The position numbers were made by a program, and so were the translations under genes. The notes under the pieces are model-generated. The model was not told the DNA's origin and ran no database searches. It saw only the letters and a list, made by a program, of their open reading frames with translations. Source: Candidatus Neomicrothrix sp. UBA2517 (lineage in GTDB: Bacteria > Actinomycetota > Acidimicrobiia > Acidimicrobiales > UBA8592). From it: DNA of 64,000 bases. This document shows positions 62,438-64,000 of the stretch, in pieces (the stretch's first letter is position 1; every line of letters starts with the position of its first letter). The stretch spans positions 1 through 64,000 of the forward strand of contig DDNP01000025.1 of NCBI GenBank assembly GCA_002341185.1. The letters are read 5' to 3'.

Positions 62438-62787
62438 AATTTTTTGCAATTATCTAGACCGTGAAGTCTAGCCATAGTTAAGTAACTTTAGAACATTTAT
62501 AGAACTTTGATAGCAATTCAAACCATACGAAAAGTTAAATAGGTGGGAAACCAATTGCAGTAATATGCACAGATCCACTCAAGCTTCAATATTAACCGCT
62601 GAACCCATAGACGAAAGAGGTAAACATGATCCGTAGCTAAGGTATTTCTTTATTATGTAGAATCCAATTTTTAGTGTTCGTATTTCAGGATTTTAAGATG
62701 GCACTGAAAAGTTAGAAGGGCCCAGAAAAGAAATTTATCTATAGATCATTACACTTAGCTTTATGTTTGCTTTTACCAATGAGAATT
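62438..62787. other. Non-coding stretch between tRNA-Lys and the DUF4031 gene
   Basis: I see no credible gene in these 350 nt. CTAGAC/GTCTAG forms a small hairpin at about 62454-62471 and could belong to the tRNA-Lys promoter region. A 23-codon frame at about 62563 has no supporting signal. Confidence 0.4.
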
Positions 62788-63045
62788 ATGGCGATACTTA
62801 TTGATAAACCTTTGTGGCATTTTCGAGGTGAGAAATGGTCTCATCTTGTTAGTGACACAAGCTACGAGGAATTACATAGTTTTGCAGAGAAACTCGGGAT
62901 ACCAAAGCGTGTTTTTCAAGGCGATCATTACGATATCCCAGAGAGATTTTGGCAAAAGGCTGTTGATTTAGGTGCTAGACCTACAGAGCCCCGCGAATTA
63001 GTGAAAAGATTGCGAGCAGCTGGACTTAGAAAAAGACGAAAATAA
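62788..63045 (+). CDS. DUF4031 domain protein
   Basis: A basic 85-residue protein of the small actinobacterial family DUF4031. Family-type features are an opening AILIDKPLWHFRGEKWSHLV and the middle YEELHSFAEKLGIPKRVFQG, then DHYDIPERFWQKAVDLGA and a basic end (RLRAAGLRKRRK). The function is unknown. ATG at 62788 is chosen over the earlier frame start at 62767 since the domain begins there. The 48 nt after it lead to the RsbW-like gene. Confidence 0.8.
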   Translation: MAILIDKPLWHFRGEKWSHLVSDTSYEELHSFAEKLGIPKRVFQGDHYDIPERFWQKAVDLGARPTEPRELVKRLRAAGLRKRRK

Positions 63046-63093
63046 ATACTGGTTCACCAGTTGAGTCGCAACACAGAGAATAAGATTTAATAA

Positions 63094-63477
63094 ATGGAAA
63101 ATAATGATCAGGTTCAACTAATTATCCCGACTTCTTCTGGGTATGAGGAAGTAGCTGAAACAACTATTGCTCACCTTGGGCTTAGGAGTGGATTTTCGTT
63201 GAAGGAAATCGAAAACCTTAGATTAGTTATGAAAGCTACAACCGGCATGTTCTTTTCCATGAGCGAATGGGATAAGCCTCTACATATTAATTTTCTATTT
63301 TCACATCAAAAAATGCAGGTAACAGTTACGTCACATACAACAAAGCCAGTTGCAAGTGACGAGAATCTAATAAACGACTACAAAAATTTTGTATTACCTA
63401 GGGTGAATGAACTTGTGGTAAATCGGGAAAAGTCATGGATAGTTTTTGCATTCGAAACGGCTAACTCTACTAATTAA
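63094..63477 (+). CDS. Degenerate RsbW-like (anti-sigma factor kinase fold) protein
   Basis: A 127-residue protein that resembles the GHKL/RsbW anti-sigma fold in its first half: [20 protein letters not shown], then [20 protein letters not shown]. RsbW needs a Glu-Asn box right after this point to bind ATP; here the segment reads [12 protein letters not shown] and lacks it. The G boxes are not visible either. It might be a non-enzymatic partner-binding domain. The evidence is a pattern match only. It overlaps the convergent dut gene by 8 nt. Confidence 0.5.
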   Translation: MENNDQVQLIIPTSSGYEEVAETTIAHLGLRSGFSLKEIENLRLVMKATTGMFFSMSEWDKPLHINFLFSHQKMQVTVTSHTTKPVASDENLINDYKNFVLPRVNELVVNREKSWIVFAFETANSTN

Positions 63478-63958
63478 CTCCAGTTGAGCCGAAGCCACCT
63501 ATCCCTCTCTCTGTTTCGGATAGGTCATCTACTTCAGCAAATTCAGCTTGTTCTACTTTTTGGATAACGAGCTGAGCTATTCTCTCACCACGATTTACTT
63601 CGAATGGCACATTCGGGTCAGTGTTAACTAAAAGGACTTTCAATTCTCCTCGATATCCACTATCGATAAGGCCTGGAGTGTTCAGGCAAGTCACCCCATG
63701 TTTGAAAGCAAGCCCACTTCTTGGCTGTATAAAAGCTGCATATCCTTCGGGTAACGCTATTGCAATTCCGGTAGAAATTAAAGCTCTGCCTCCACCAGGT
63801 TCAAGCATAATTTGCTCAGCTGCAATGAGGTCGCAACCAGCATCTCCACGTTTAGCATATTTTGGTAGAGGTAAGTCTGGGTCAAGTCTTTTTATTGGAA
63901 CTTCAATCACGATGGAATCGTAGTCAGTATTTCTTTGACATGCATAACAAAGTAACAT
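63470..63958 (-). CDS. dut: Deoxyuridine 5'-triphosphate nucleotidohydrolase
   Basis: It hydrolyses dUTP to dUMP and so keeps uracil out of DNA. All five motifs of trimeric dUTPases are present: [51 protein letters not shown] and the C-terminal GIGGFGSTG. The open frame gives 162 residues, but the first 16 ([16 protein letters not shown]) are not family-like. A GTG at 63910 would start at the usual [13 protein letters not shown]. Neither start has a clear Shine-Dalgarno sequence, so the start remains open. Confidence 0.95.
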   Translation of the reverse strand: MLLCYACQRNTDYDSIVIEVPIKRLDPDLPLPKYAKRGDAGCDLIAAEQIMLEPGGGRALISTGIAIALPEGYAAFIQPRSGLAFKHGVTCLNTPGLIDSGYRGELKVLLVNTDPNVPFEVNRGERIAQLVIQKVEQAEFAEVDDLSETERGIGGFGSTGVN

Positions 63959-64000
63959 TCTTTGCTTTGCACAATTTAGTCAATATTGACATAGGATTAT

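Overview
The window comes from a moderate- to low-GC actinobacterium, most likely an uncultured, probably marine member of the Acidimicrobiia. This is an inference. It rests on an MshA-type (mycothiol-family) glycosyltransferase next to a YbjN-like gene and a phosphoglycerate-mutase-family gene, a BldC-like HTH gene beside proC, a hemACDBL cluster of the C5 haem pathway, a DUF4031 gene, an actinobacterial-type NuoD, and the rpoB/rplL/rplJ/rplA/rplK block. There are no mobile elements, CRISPR arrays or rRNA genes in view.

Layout. (1) 1-8813, nearly all minus strand: the 5' two-thirds of rpoB, then rplL, rplJ, rplA, rplK, a small DUF6356 gene, a plus-strand Lrp regulator, nusG, secE, and tRNAs Trp, Met, Thr and Tyr with a GNAT gene among them. 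The rplJ mRNA has an L10-type leader ending in a terminator-like hairpin. (2) 8972-13139, plus strand: yajQ, a HAD phosphatase, an SRPBCC protein and a sulfatase fused to a DJ-1/PfpI domain. (3) 13160-48729, minus strand: acs, a MidA/NDUFAF7-type methyltransferase and two complete complex I loci head to tail. The first (16289-27063) has 11 subunits and lacks NuoEFG. The second (27257-42696) has all 14. Upstream of the second, with no gap above about 65 nt, lies a cytochrome bc-type cluster: 4-TM protein, 2x[4Fe-4S] ferredoxin, b6-like cytochrome b, subunit-IV-like protein, Rieske protein, dihaem cytochrome c and an unrecognised membrane protein. (4) 49255-52301, plus strand: a membrane-anchored cytochrome c, pgi and a DUF2238-like protein. 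(5) 52315-61733, minus strand: hemL, hemB, hemD, hemC, hemA, a possible 29-residue protein, a SAM hydrolase, a BldC-like protein, proC, a YbjN-like protein and a MoaD-glycosyltransferase fusion. (6) 61758-63958: a histidine phosphatase, tRNA-Lys, DUF4031, a degenerate RsbW-like protein and dut.

How it works together. Regions 3-5 form a respiratory island: two complex I variants feed (mena)quinone, a b6f-like complex passes electrons to c-type cytochromes, and haem synthesis lies next door. The most striking signal is a shared N-terminal peptide, (M)AEIPEHLLKRAQ or a close variant. It begins three otherwise unrelated proteins of this island: NuoC of the 11-subunit complex, the subunit-IV-like cytochrome b half and the membrane cytochrome c. 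In each it sits on the cytoplasmic side (predicted) and is followed by a disordered linker, which suggests a common docking tag. A second notable link is that the MidA-type methyltransferase lies beside the complex I whose NuoD keeps the arginine methylated in mitochondrial NDUFS2, while the other NuoD has threonine there.
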